Source: CALMEH01 sp964548225
Lineage (GTDB): Bacteria > Acidobacteriota > Blastocatellia > Pyrinomonadales > Pyrinomonadaceae
Direction: 5' to 3'
Length of the DNA stretch: 64,000 nt
Assembly (NCBI GenBank): GCA_964548225.1
Contig: CAZJQP010000010.1
Location: 19,478-83,477 of the forward strand
Shown here: positions 51,420 to 58,212 of the stretch, piece after piece
Layout: the number at the start of each line of letters is the position of its first letter
Position numbering within the stretch: position 1 is the first letter of the stretch
The notes under the pieces: generated by a model
Seen by the model: only the letters and a program-made list of their open reading frames with translations
Databases searched by the model: none
Told to the model about the DNA's origin: nothing
Position numbers and translations under genes: made by a program

Positions 51420-51767
51420 TTCGTAACGGTCGCGGTCGCGTTTTTCCATTTTTTCGAGCAAGTCGAGTGGTTCGTTGTCTTCAAAATTGATTCCGTAAGC
51501 GTGAGCATTTTCTTCAACGTCTGATTGGTCGGGCGTTGGGTTATGACCGAAAACGGCTTCCGCACCGTCGTCGTTTGCCGATTCCCATTCGGCATCAATA
51601 TCGCCTCCTGAATCCGCAGGCGATGTTGAATTATGTTCGTGAAGACGTTCGAGAAGCTCTTGCGGGGCTTGCGGTGCGTGAGCAATTTCTTCATCCATAA
51701 AATCCTTGATTTCTTCGTCGGGCGGTGTTTCTTTTTCGTAAAATTCTAAATCTTTTCCTGAAATCAT
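51384..51767 (-). CDS. Acidic DUF6335-like protein
   Basis: 127 residues, strongly acidic. The centre GGDIDAEWESANDDGAEAVF followed by NPTPDQSDVEENAHAYGI and the end EKMEKRDRDRYELDEN resemble DUF6335 proteins of cyanobacteria and Deinococcus, as I remember them; no function known. Good ribosome-binding site AAGGAG. Its last 36 bases overlap antisense with the squalene/phytoene synthase gene, and the frame is intact, so the overlap is real. Confidence 0.7.
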   Translation of the reverse strand: MISGKDLEFYEKETPPDEEIKDFMDEEIAHAPQAPQELLERLHEHNSTSPADSGGDIDAEWESANDDGAEAVFGHNPTPDQSDVEENAHAYGINFEDNEPLDLLEKMEKRDRDRYELDENSKRGDSI

Positions 51768-51812
51768 ATCTTTATCTCCTTGATTTTACATAGTTTAAGA
51801 ATAACAGCCTTC

Positions 51813-52085
51813 TCAAATAAAAACAACAGTTTGTGAGGACGGAATTTCAAAACGCCGACGGCATCTTTGATTCTTGCACATCAACATATCGTCAACACGC
51901 ACCATATAATCACGCGATTTTTCAAACCGTGCGCGGTCATGTTCATTCAAACGTCCGGGCGCGTTGCGTTTTTTAGTTCGTTTCAGCCAGCGAATGTCGT
52001 AATCGGCGCGTTCGCGGCAGAAAGGGCAACTGTAATTTGCCTTTTTCGTTTCCTGTCGCTCGTCAAAAATATCTCTTTCCTGCAT
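51813..52085 (-). CDS. Small zinc-ribbon-like protein
   Basis: 90 residues. CPFCRERADYD near residue 20 and CKNQRCRRRFEI near 70 form a possible zinc ribbon with a basic helical insertion between (KRTKKRNAPGRLNEHDRAR). I do not recognise it. Between two conserved small genes, same strand, likely translated. Confidence 0.6.
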   Translation of the reverse strand: MQERDIFDERQETKKANYSCPFCRERADYDIRWLKRTKKRNAPGRLNEHDRARFEKSRDYMVRVDDMLMCKNQRCRRRFEIPSSQTVVFI

Positions 52086-52171
52086 ATTGTTTATTGAAAA
52101 CCTTGATTATTATAAACCAAATCTGCAAACGATTTATATTTCGCCGCACGGAAAAATGATTTTTCGGTGTG

Positions 52172-52471
52172 TCAAATTTTCTTTTCGGACAATTCGCGTA
52201 AGTATTTGAAAGTGAAAATTCCGGTGTCGTGTCCATCTGAAAAGCGAAAATTCAGGGCGTAGCGTCCGACTAATTGCATATCGGAAAATGTTAATTCTTC
52301 GGGAACGGATGAATCTTTCAGAATTTTTTCGCCTGTCCATTCATTAACGCACGAAGCGCACGGACAAGCGCGGCGAAGTTGAGGCGCAAAATGCGAAGTT
52401 TCTGCATCGTCCGACCATTTAATGGAGATTTCGCGCTCGGAATTTTCTGAAATTTGAATCGGGTCAATCAT
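52172..52471 (-). CDS. DUF971 (GBBH-like N-terminal) domain protein
   Basis: 99 residues from ATG 52471. DUF971 pattern: ISIKWSDDAETSHFAPQLRR, CPCASCVNEWTG with three Cys that bind zinc in known structures, and ALNFRFSDGHDTGIFTFKYL. Stand-alone members are linked to Fe-S or zinc handling, not proven. Close to the YtxJ-type gene, 41 bases downstream of it on the same strand. Confidence 0.9.
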   Translation of the reverse strand: MIDPIQISENSEREISIKWSDDAETSHFAPQLRRACPCASCVNEWTGEKILKDSSVPEELTFSDMQLVGRYALNFRFSDGHDTGIFTFKYLRELSEKKI

Positions 52472-52512
52472 AAATTTGTAAATTGCCAGTCGCAAATCGG
52501 TAACAAAAACGA

Positions 52513-52839
52513 TTAATTCTTAACGATTAACGAAGCCAAATCTTCCGCCGTAATATCATAATGCGAGGCGTGATAAATTGCTTGACTCTCGTGCAAAACG
52601 ATGGCTTGCGGCGATTCGTGGCGAATGCCCGTTTTTTCGGCGATAAGATTTGAAATATTCCGCGCTTTTTGCACGATTACGAGATTTATTTCCGCGTTCA
52701 ATTCGGCGACTTCCGAAAAAACATTGGTGCTAATCGGGCAGGTTACGCTGTGTTTGAAAAGCAAAACGGGCGCATCAAAAGATTTCGCAAAAAGATTTTC
52801 GAGATTTTCAGCCGAATCGAGTTCGATAATATTTGCCAT
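52513..52839 (-). CDS. YtxJ-family bacillithiol-system redox protein
   Basis: 108 residues from ATG 52839; the longer upstream frame is not used. Thioredoxin-like: APVLLFKHSVTCPISTNVF with the single-Cys CPIS motif, followed by VAELNAEINLVIVQKARNI and ESPQAIVLHESQAI with cis-Pro. YtxJ proteins are proposed debacillithiolating monothiol redoxins, so the organism may use bacillithiol (inference). Five bases after the stop of the 52845 membrane gene. Confidence 0.87.
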   Translation of the reverse strand: MANIIELDSAENLENLFAKSFDAPVLLFKHSVTCPISTNVFSEVAELNAEINLVIVQKARNISNLIAEKTGIRHESPQAIVLHESQAIYHASHYDITAEDLASLIVKN

Positions 52840-52844
52840 AAAGA

Positions 52845-53522
52845 TTAAATTTCGGATGCCGGAAAAACTTTTCTGTAAGCCAAAAGATTTGCCCCAATCA
52901 TTATCGGAACAGCCAGATAAATGCCGATGCAAAACACTAAAATTCCGGCTAAACTCATTAAAAACCCGAGTCCCCAAAGTCCGGCAACACCGCTCAGATT
53001 TGCCCAAACCGCTTTCGCACTTGTTTTCATCGCTTGAAATGCCGACAATTTTCGGTCAACAACCAACGGAAACGAAAACATTAAAAGTGTGTGCAGACAA
53101 ACCATAAAAATTGTAAAAATAAAGTCAACTGCAAGACTTGCGCTGATAATTTTCAGAAGCTCGTCTTGTGTAATATTCGGATTTGTCGTGATGGCAACGA
53201 GCGGCGGAATATAAATCAGTGCGTATAACATAAACATCGGAACGATAAAAAATATTCCGACAACCAAACCCGGCAACCAAAATCCGAAACCTTTGAAAAG
53301 GTCTTCAAACTTAAAATCCTTGCCATCAATTACGCGCAGATAAGAGTAAAAAATTCCGCAAACCATTGCACCGAGCAGAATATACATCGAAAATGCGGCG
53401 ATTGCTCCGCCGACAATAACAATGACCAGCAGAAGCCAAAACTGATTTTTGACCAACTCCCAAGCCTCTTTATAGCATTCGACGGGGCGAATTACGCCGG
53501 TGTTAAATTGAATATCTGCCAC
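52845..53522 (-). CDS. Uncharacterised membrane protein with four to five helices
   Basis: 225 residues. Starts MADIQFNTGVIRPVECYKEAW, then helices at about 28-50, 75-105, 115-125, 145-165 and 190-215, a plan like DUF975/glycerophosphodiester-phosphodiesterase membrane domains. AFQAMKTSAKAVWANLSGVA is the conserved amphipathic segment in such proteins. Function unknown. Probably in one transcript with the YtxJ-type gene. Confidence 0.65.
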   Translation of the reverse strand: MADIQFNTGVIRPVECYKEAWELVKNQFWLLLVIVIVGGAIAAFSMYILLGAMVCGIFYSYLRVIDGKDFKFEDLFKGFGFWLPGLVVGIFFIVPMFMLYALIYIPPLVAITTNPNITQDELLKIISASLAVDFIFTIFMVCLHTLLMFSFPLVVDRKLSAFQAMKTSAKAVWANLSGVAGLWGLGFLMSLAGILVFCIGIYLAVPIMIGANLLAYRKVFPASEI

Positions 53523-53528
53523 GATTTT

Positions 53529-53580
53529 GAACTGAGAACCGTGAACTGAGATTTATTTTGCTTTCAGCTCTCAGTTCTCA
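53529..53580. repeat. Intergenic GAACTGAGA-word inverted repeat
   Basis: GAACTGAGAACCGTGAACTG on the left against CTTTCAGCTCTCAGTTCTC on the right; reaches into the last codons of glgP. Confidence 0.75.
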
Positions 53581-55772
53581 ACTAAATAAATTTTTTCGAT
53601 GTAATCTTTCAGCATTCTGTCGCTTGAAAACTGCGGCGTTAGAGTTGCCAAAGCGTCTTTCATTCGGCGAATCCAGCGCGTTTGAAAACCGTTTTCATCG
53701 CGTTCGTAAAAATCTTTAATAACTTGATTTTCAAGGATTTCATAAAGCGATTCGGCATCGTTTGCGTCCATAATTTCATCTTCGTCTTCGCTAAAATCGC
53801 CGATTGCAAAACCATTTTCGCCGTTGTAACCTTCAATCCACCAACCATCGAGAATTGATAAATTAAGTCCGCCGTTCATCCCTGCTTTTTGTCCGCTCGT
53901 GCCGCTGGCTTCCAAAGGACGGCGCGGAACATTGAGCCAAACGTCAACTCCTTGAACAAGATAACGTGCCACTTCTTGGTCGTAATCTTCAATAAAAACG
54001 GCGCGGCTTTGCCAATCTTCATTTTGCAGGCTCATTAAATTTTGCAGTAAAAGTTTGGCTTTGTTGTCTTGCGGATGTGCTTTTCCGGCAAAGACGAATT
54101 GAACGGGTTTTTCTGTGTCCGTTATCAATTGTAAAAGTCTATCTAAGTCGGTTAAAAGCAAATTCCAACGCTTGTAAGCCGCCACGCGACGCGCAAAACC
54201 GATAGTCAAAACATCGGGCGAAAAAAGTTTTCGCGTGTCTTCGTGTTCGTTAATCGTGTCGTGCAAACCTGTTTCTTTCGAGAAAGTTTTGTGGCGGATA
54301 AATGCAACGAGAAGATTTTTTAAAAGCAAGTGCGCGTTCCAAATTTCCGCGTCGGGAATTCGTTCGATTGCTTCGCGCCATGCGGTTTCATTGCGCGTCA
54401 GTGCAAGCCAATTTGCACCGATATTTTTTTCATAAAGTCTTTGAAACACCGGCGCAACCCACGTCGGCGCGTGAACACCGTTCGTAATGTGCTTAATCGG
54501 GACTTCTTCCGTAAGCGTTCCTTCGGGAAACATTTTCAGCCACAATTCACGCGAAACTTCGCCGTGTTTTGCGCTCACACCGTTTGCTGAGCGCGTCAGA
54601 CGCATCGCCAACGGTGTCATTCCGAACCATTCGAGTTGGTCATCAGGATTCGTGCGTCCGAGTGCAAACAAATCGTTTTTCGAGATTTTCAGTTGATTGA
54701 AAAATTCAGCATCGAAACATTTTTCGAGCAAATCAGGCGGGAAATTGTCGTTGCCGGCGGCAACGGGCGTGTGCGTTGTAAAAACACATTTTTCGCGTGT
54801 CGCGTTTATTGCTTCATTAAAATCTGCCGTTTCATTTTCGGCGAGAAATTCACGCGCAAGTTCCAAAGTCAAAAACGCCGAATGTCCTTCGTTAAGATGA
54901 AAGACCGAAGGTTTAACGCCTAATTTTCGCAAAAGGCGAACGCCGCCGATGCCTAGAATTTGTTCTTGCACAATGCGCGTTTCTTCGTTTCCGCCGTAAA
55001 GATAACCTGTAATCAAGCGATCAATTTCATTGTTTTCGGCGATGTTCGTGTCGAGCAAATAAAGCGAAATACGCCCGATTTGAGCGAGCCACGCTTGAGC
55101 AAAAACTTCGCGCCCGCGAATGTTCACCGAAATCAAAATCCGTTCGCCCGAATCATTTAAAACAGGCTGAACGGCGTGTTCCGATTCAAATAAATCGTTG
55201 TAATGTTCGCGTTGCCAACCGTCGTGCAAAATCGTTTGACGAAAATATCCGTGTCTGTAAAAAAGCCCGACGGCAACGAGCGGAACATTTAAATCGCTGG
55301 CAGATTTCAGATGATCGCCCGCGAGAATTCCGAGTCCGCCGGAATAAATCGGCAAACAATTATGCACGCCGTATTCGGCGCAAAAGTATGCGACGGGGTT
55401 TTCGGCTGTCAGTTTTCCGAAAGTATCGGGCGAATGCTTGGAGTATTCGGCAAATTTTTCAGCAAATTTATTTACTTTTTCGACATAATCAATGTCGGCT
55501 GCCTTTTGCCACAAACGCAGGGAACTGATTTTCTTCAACAAAACACGCGGGTTTTGCTCACATTTTTCCCACAACGCCGAGTCTAATTCGCGCCAAAGGT
55601 TAATGCCTTCGGGTTGCCAAGACCAGAAATAATTCCACGAAATTGTTTCGAGTGATTCGAGTTGTTCAGGTAAATTGCGTTTGAAATAAAAGTCTTTTCG
55701 ATAATTTTCGTTTTTCTGTAAGCCAACTGCCGTCTGCATAATACTATCCGAAGCGGATGAAATCTCCTTCAT
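53571..55772 (-). CDS. glgP: Alpha-glucan family phosphorylase
   Basis: 733 residues. Releases glucose 1-phosphate from glycogen or maltodextrin using pyridoxal phosphate. Short alpha-glucan phosphorylase type: NPVAYFCAEYGVHNCLPIYS, GGLGILAGDHLKSASDLNVP, FHLNEGHSAFLTLELAREF, FTTHTPVAAGNDNFP, ITNGVHAPTWVAP and PLP-lysine region EASGTSGQKAGMNGGLN. N-terminal domain (SLETISWNYFWSWQPEGINL) is that of the AFG subgroup. Full length. No other glycogen genes nearby. Confidence 0.95.
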   Translation of the reverse strand: MKEISSASDSIMQTAVGLQKNENYRKDFYFKRNLPEQLESLETISWNYFWSWQPEGINLWRELDSALWEKCEQNPRVLLKKISSLRLWQKAADIDYVEKVNKFAEKFAEYSKHSPDTFGKLTAENPVAYFCAEYGVHNCLPIYSGGLGILAGDHLKSASDLNVPLVAVGLFYRHGYFRQTILHDGWQREHYNDLFESEHAVQPVLNDSGERILISVNIRGREVFAQAWLAQIGRISLYLLDTNIAENNEIDRLITGYLYGGNEETRIVQEQILGIGGVRLLRKLGVKPSVFHLNEGHSAFLTLELAREFLAENETADFNEAINATREKCVFTTHTPVAAGNDNFPPDLLEKCFDAEFFNQLKISKNDLFALGRTNPDDQLEWFGMTPLAMRLTRSANGVSAKHGEVSRELWLKMFPEGTLTEEVPIKHITNGVHAPTWVAPVFQRLYEKNIGANWLALTRNETAWREAIERIPDAEIWNAHLLLKNLLVAFIRHKTFSKETGLHDTINEHEDTRKLFSPDVLTIGFARRVAAYKRWNLLLTDLDRLLQLITDTEKPVQFVFAGKAHPQDNKAKLLLQNLMSLQNEDWQSRAVFIEDYDQEVARYLVQGVDVWLNVPRRPLEASGTSGQKAGMNGGLNLSILDGWWIEGYNGENGFAIGDFSEDEDEIMDANDAESLYEILENQVIKDFYERDENGFQTRWIRRMKDALATLTPQFSSDRMLKDYIEKIYLVEN

Positions 55773-55851
55773 AAATCTATTTTTTTGTGTTTTGGTTTTG
55801 CCGGCAAATGCAATGAGAAAAACTATAAAACATCAAACGCCGAGTAGCAAA

Positions 55852-56394
55852 TTAAAAAGCCGTGTGTTTCAAAAACATTTTCGCATCTGAGTCGGAAAAA
55901 AAGACTAATCGAACTTCTTTTATCTGTTCATTCGTATTTAAAAAATCTTTTACGGCTTGCGAAGAAACCCTTGCGGCTTCGTGTTTAGGATAACCGAATG
56001 CGCCCGTCGAAATTGACGGAAAAGCAATCGTTTCCAATCTGTTTTCAACCGCTAAAAGCAGGGAATTGCGATAACAATTTGCCAACAATTCAGCTTCATT
56101 TTGTTTATCAATCCCGTAAATCGGTCCGACGGTGTGAATTACAAAGCGTGCTTTCAGATTTCCGCCGCTTGTGATAACCGCCAAACCTGTCGGCAAACCT
56201 TTCGGAAAGCGTGTGCGGCGAATTTCTTCGCATTCGCGCAAGATTTGTTCGCCGCCTGCCTTATGAATTGCGCCGTCAACGCCGCCGCCGCCGAGCAAAG
56301 TCGAATTTGCGGCATTGACAATCGCGTCTGCGTCTTCTTCTTCGATTCTTCCGGTTTTAATTATCAAACGTCCGTCAAAAAAAGTTTCTATCAT
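55852..56394 (-). CDS. Macro-domain protein (O-acetyl-ADP-ribose deacetylase type)
   Basis: 180 residues. DADAIVNAANSTLLGGGGVD (ADP-ribose binding, Asn in NAANS and Gly-rich loop), AIHKAGGEQILRECEEIR, RFPKGLPTGLAVITSGGNL, FVIHTVGPIYG and FPSISTGAFGYP: all YmdB/MacroD features. Binds or hydrolyses ADP-ribose esters. Divergent from the isoaspartyl peptidase gene. Confidence 0.95.
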   Translation of the reverse strand: MIETFFDGRLIIKTGRIEEEDADAIVNAANSTLLGGGGVDGAIHKAGGEQILRECEEIRRTRFPKGLPTGLAVITSGGNLKARFVIHTVGPIYGIDKQNEAELLANCYRNSLLLAVENRLETIAFPSISTGAFGYPKHEAARVSSQAVKDFLNTNEQIKEVRLVFFSDSDAKMFLKHTAF

Positions 56395-56448
56395 TGCGGT
56401 TTTATGATAATCTTTTGGTGAAATCTTGCCAAATTTTCGGAGAATATT

Positions 56449-57522
56449 ATGAAAAAAATCGTATCATTTCTGCTTATTGTTCTTTTTTTAACCGTTCCGT
56501 GCTTCGCGCAAAGAGGAGGTTTCGGAGAAGTCAAACAGCTTCAATCGCCGCAAAGTCCGCGGCTTGGATTTATGATTCACGGCGGCGCGGGCGTTATCAA
56601 ACGCGGCAGTTTAACTCCCGAAAAAGAAAAGGAATACAAAGACAAACTCGAAGAAGCCTTGTTTGCGGGCTACAAAGCCTTGCAAGCGGGCAAATCTTCG
56701 CTTGATGCGGTTGAGATTGCCATCAAAATCCTCGAAGATTCACCGCTTTTCAACGCCGGAAAGGGCGCGGTTTTCACGGCGGACGGCAAAAACGAGCTTG
56801 ATGCCGCGATTATGGACGGCTCAAACCTCAAAGCGGGCGCGGTTGCCGGACTTCATCGCGTCAAAAACCCGATAAGCCTTGCACGCGGCGTGATGGAGAA
56901 GTCGCCGCACGTTATGATGATTGGCGACGGCGCGGAAAAATTTGCCAAAACCATCGGCATCGAATTGGTTAAAGAAAAATACTTTTGGACGCAAGAGCGT
57001 TGGGATCAATTACAACAAATCATCAAGCGCGAAAAAGAAAAAGTAAAAAGTAAAAAGGAAAAAGGAAAAAGTGAAAACGCTGAATTTGAAGTCGAAAAGG
57101 CTGAAAAATATGGCACAGTCGGCGCGGTTGCGTTAGATGACAAAGGCAATCTTGCCGCCGGAACTTCGACGGGCGGAATGACCTACAAAAAGTTCGGGCG
57201 CGTCGGCGATGTCCCGATTATCGGCGCAGGAACTTTTGCAAATAACAACACTTGCGCCGTTTCCGCCACAGGTTGGGGCGAATATTTCATCCGTTTGGGC
57301 GTTGCCCGCGATGTTTCCGCGCTGATGGAATACCGCGCAATGCCAATCCAACCCGCCGCCGACCAAGTTATCAAAACCAAGCTCCAAAACCTCGGCGGCG
57401 ACGGCGGAATTATCGCTATGGACAAGTTTGGAAATATGGCAATCTCCTTCAACTCCGAAGGAATGTATCGCGCCTACATCAACACCGAAGGCAAAGCCGT
57501 CGTTGAAATCTACAAAGACTAA
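56449..57522 (+). CDS. Isoaspartyl peptidase/L-asparaginase (Ntn hydrolase), exported
   Basis: 357 residues with a signal peptide (MKKIVSFLLIVLFLTVPCFA). Family start LGFMIHGGAGVIKRG, LDAVEIAIKILEDSPLFNAG, and the autocleavage point before Thr223 in YGTVGAVALDDKGNLA, followed by TSTGGMTYKKFGRVGD and GAGTFANNNTCAVS. Cleaves isoaspartyl bonds or L-asparagine after self-processing to alpha and beta subunits. The end of the alpha subunit (residues about 197-213) is a Lys-rich stretch encoded by AAAAAGT-type words, in a segment that is variable and flexible in the family. Confidence 0.94.
   Translation: MKKIVSFLLIVLFLTVPCFAQRGGFGEVKQLQSPQSPRLGFMIHGGAGVIKRGSLTPEKEKEYKDKLEEALFAGYKALQAGKSSLDAVEIAIKILEDSPLFNAGKGAVFTADGKNELDAAIMDGSNLKAGAVAGLHRVKNPISLARGVMEKSPHVMMIGDGAEKFAKTIGIELVKEKYFWTQERWDQLQQIIKREKEKVKSKKEKGKSENAEFEVEKAEKYGTVGAVALDDKGNLAAGTSTGGMTYKKFGRVGDVPIIGAGTFANNNTCAVSATGWGEYFIRLGVARDVSALMEYRAMPIQPAADQVIKTKLQNLGGDGGIIAMDKFGNMAISFNSEGMYRAYINTEGKAVVEIYKD
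57037..57078. repeat. AAAAAGT/AAAAAGG word array inside the isoaspartyl peptidase gene
   Basis: Tandem 7-base words, in frame, encoding KEKVKSKKEKGKSE just before the autocleavage site. Confidence 0.88.
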
Positions 57523-57523
57523 A

Positions 57524-57600
57524 GGCAGAAACACATGCATAAGCAAGTGTGTCAAATCGGCGAATCTAACACACTCCCTCACGGTCGTGTTTCTGCCATT
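57524..57600. repeat. Palindrome of the GGCAGAAACAC family
   Basis: Outer arms GGCAGAAACAC/GTGTTTCTGCC with inner AAGTGTGT...ACACACT. A second, inverted copy starts at 63954. Confidence 0.85.
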
Positions 57601-57635
57601 GTCGGATGTGTTTCTGCTATTTGTTGATTAAACTG

Positions 57636-57785
57636 ATGTTAAAACAAGTTCGGGAAACATTATCACACCTTGCGGAAACCTTCTCACAAGTTCGGGAAGC
57701 ATTATCACAAAGTCGGGTTGCCTTAGCACAAATCGGGGAAAGATTATCACAAGTTGCGGATTTAGTTGCACAGAAAGTGCATTGA
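57636..57785 (+). CDS. Small heptad-repeat (coiled-coil-like) ORF
   Basis: 49 residues from ATG 57636: successive heptads such as LSHLAET, FSQVREA, LSQSRVA, LAQIGER and LSQVADL with hydrophobics at positions 1 and 4, the coiled-coil a/d pattern. The repeat continues for another 6 units in the same frame past two stop codons (TGA 57783, TAA just after). No strong ribosome-binding site. May be a decayed longer coiled-coil gene, a minisatellite with coding appearance, or a functional short peptide. Confidence 0.3.
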   Translation: MLKQVRETLSHLAETFSQVREALSQSRVALAQIGERLSQVADLVAQKVH

Positions 57786-57926
57786 ATATCACAAGCTACG
57801 GATTAATTATCACGTCTTGCGGATGTAATTTCACATATTGCGGAAACGATTTCACAAGACACGGTGATATTGTTACGCAAACCGGAAGCCATATCACGCA
57901 AGGCGGATGATTTCTCACTAAACTGA
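57639..57926. repeat. 21-nt minisatellite, 14 units in constant phase
   Basis: Units of type TTATCACAAGTTCGGGAAG plus two bases, all exactly 21 nt, the last partial (from 57912). No insertion or deletion over the tract although single bases differ widely and stop codons appear in units 7 and 8. Occupies most of the gap between 57523 and 57945. Confidence 0.93.
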
Positions 57927-57945
57927 AAATATTTAAGAATAGTTT

Positions 57946-58182
57946 TTACGGATTATTCTTTACACATTCTTCTTTACAAGTAGTAACTCCGTTGACCGTT
58001 CGACATACCGTTTCTATATGATAGTTTGGCGGACAGTTCGTAATCGTATCCGTTACCGATTCGGCGGTTATCGGGGTAACGCTGAATTTGGTTAATTTTT
58101 GTCCTGCGAAACCGTGTTTGGCGAGAACTTTTTCAATCTCCCGCATAATCAAGTTGCCATTTTCAAGTATTTTTTTTGCCAT
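57946..58182 (-). CDS. Small Cys-containing peptide of unknown function
   Basis: 78 residues with good ribosome-binding site (GGAG). N-terminal helical part (MAKKILENGNLIMREIEKVL), then a C-terminal core with four Cys spaced C-x9-C-x8-C-x3-C (NCPPNYHIETVCRT...CKEECVKN). No signal peptide. Looks like a leader-core layout but no maturation enzyme is nearby. Downstream of the 922-residue gene by 30 bases, same strand, so last gene of a three-gene unit. Confidence 0.65.
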   Translation of the reverse strand: MAKKILENGNLIMREIEKVLAKHGFAGQKLTKFSVTPITAESVTDTITNCPPNYHIETVCRTVNGVTTCKEECVKNNP

Positions 58183-58212
58183 AATATTTGCTCCTGAAAC
58201 TTATTATTTCGA

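Noticed and set aside
57639..57926. Periodic tract as CRISPR array
   Set aside because: Period is 21 nt without spacers and units code heptads.
57946..58182. RiPP precursor
   Set aside because: Leader-core look with Cys residues, but no modification enzyme, transporter or known leader motif nearby; kept as unknown peptide.
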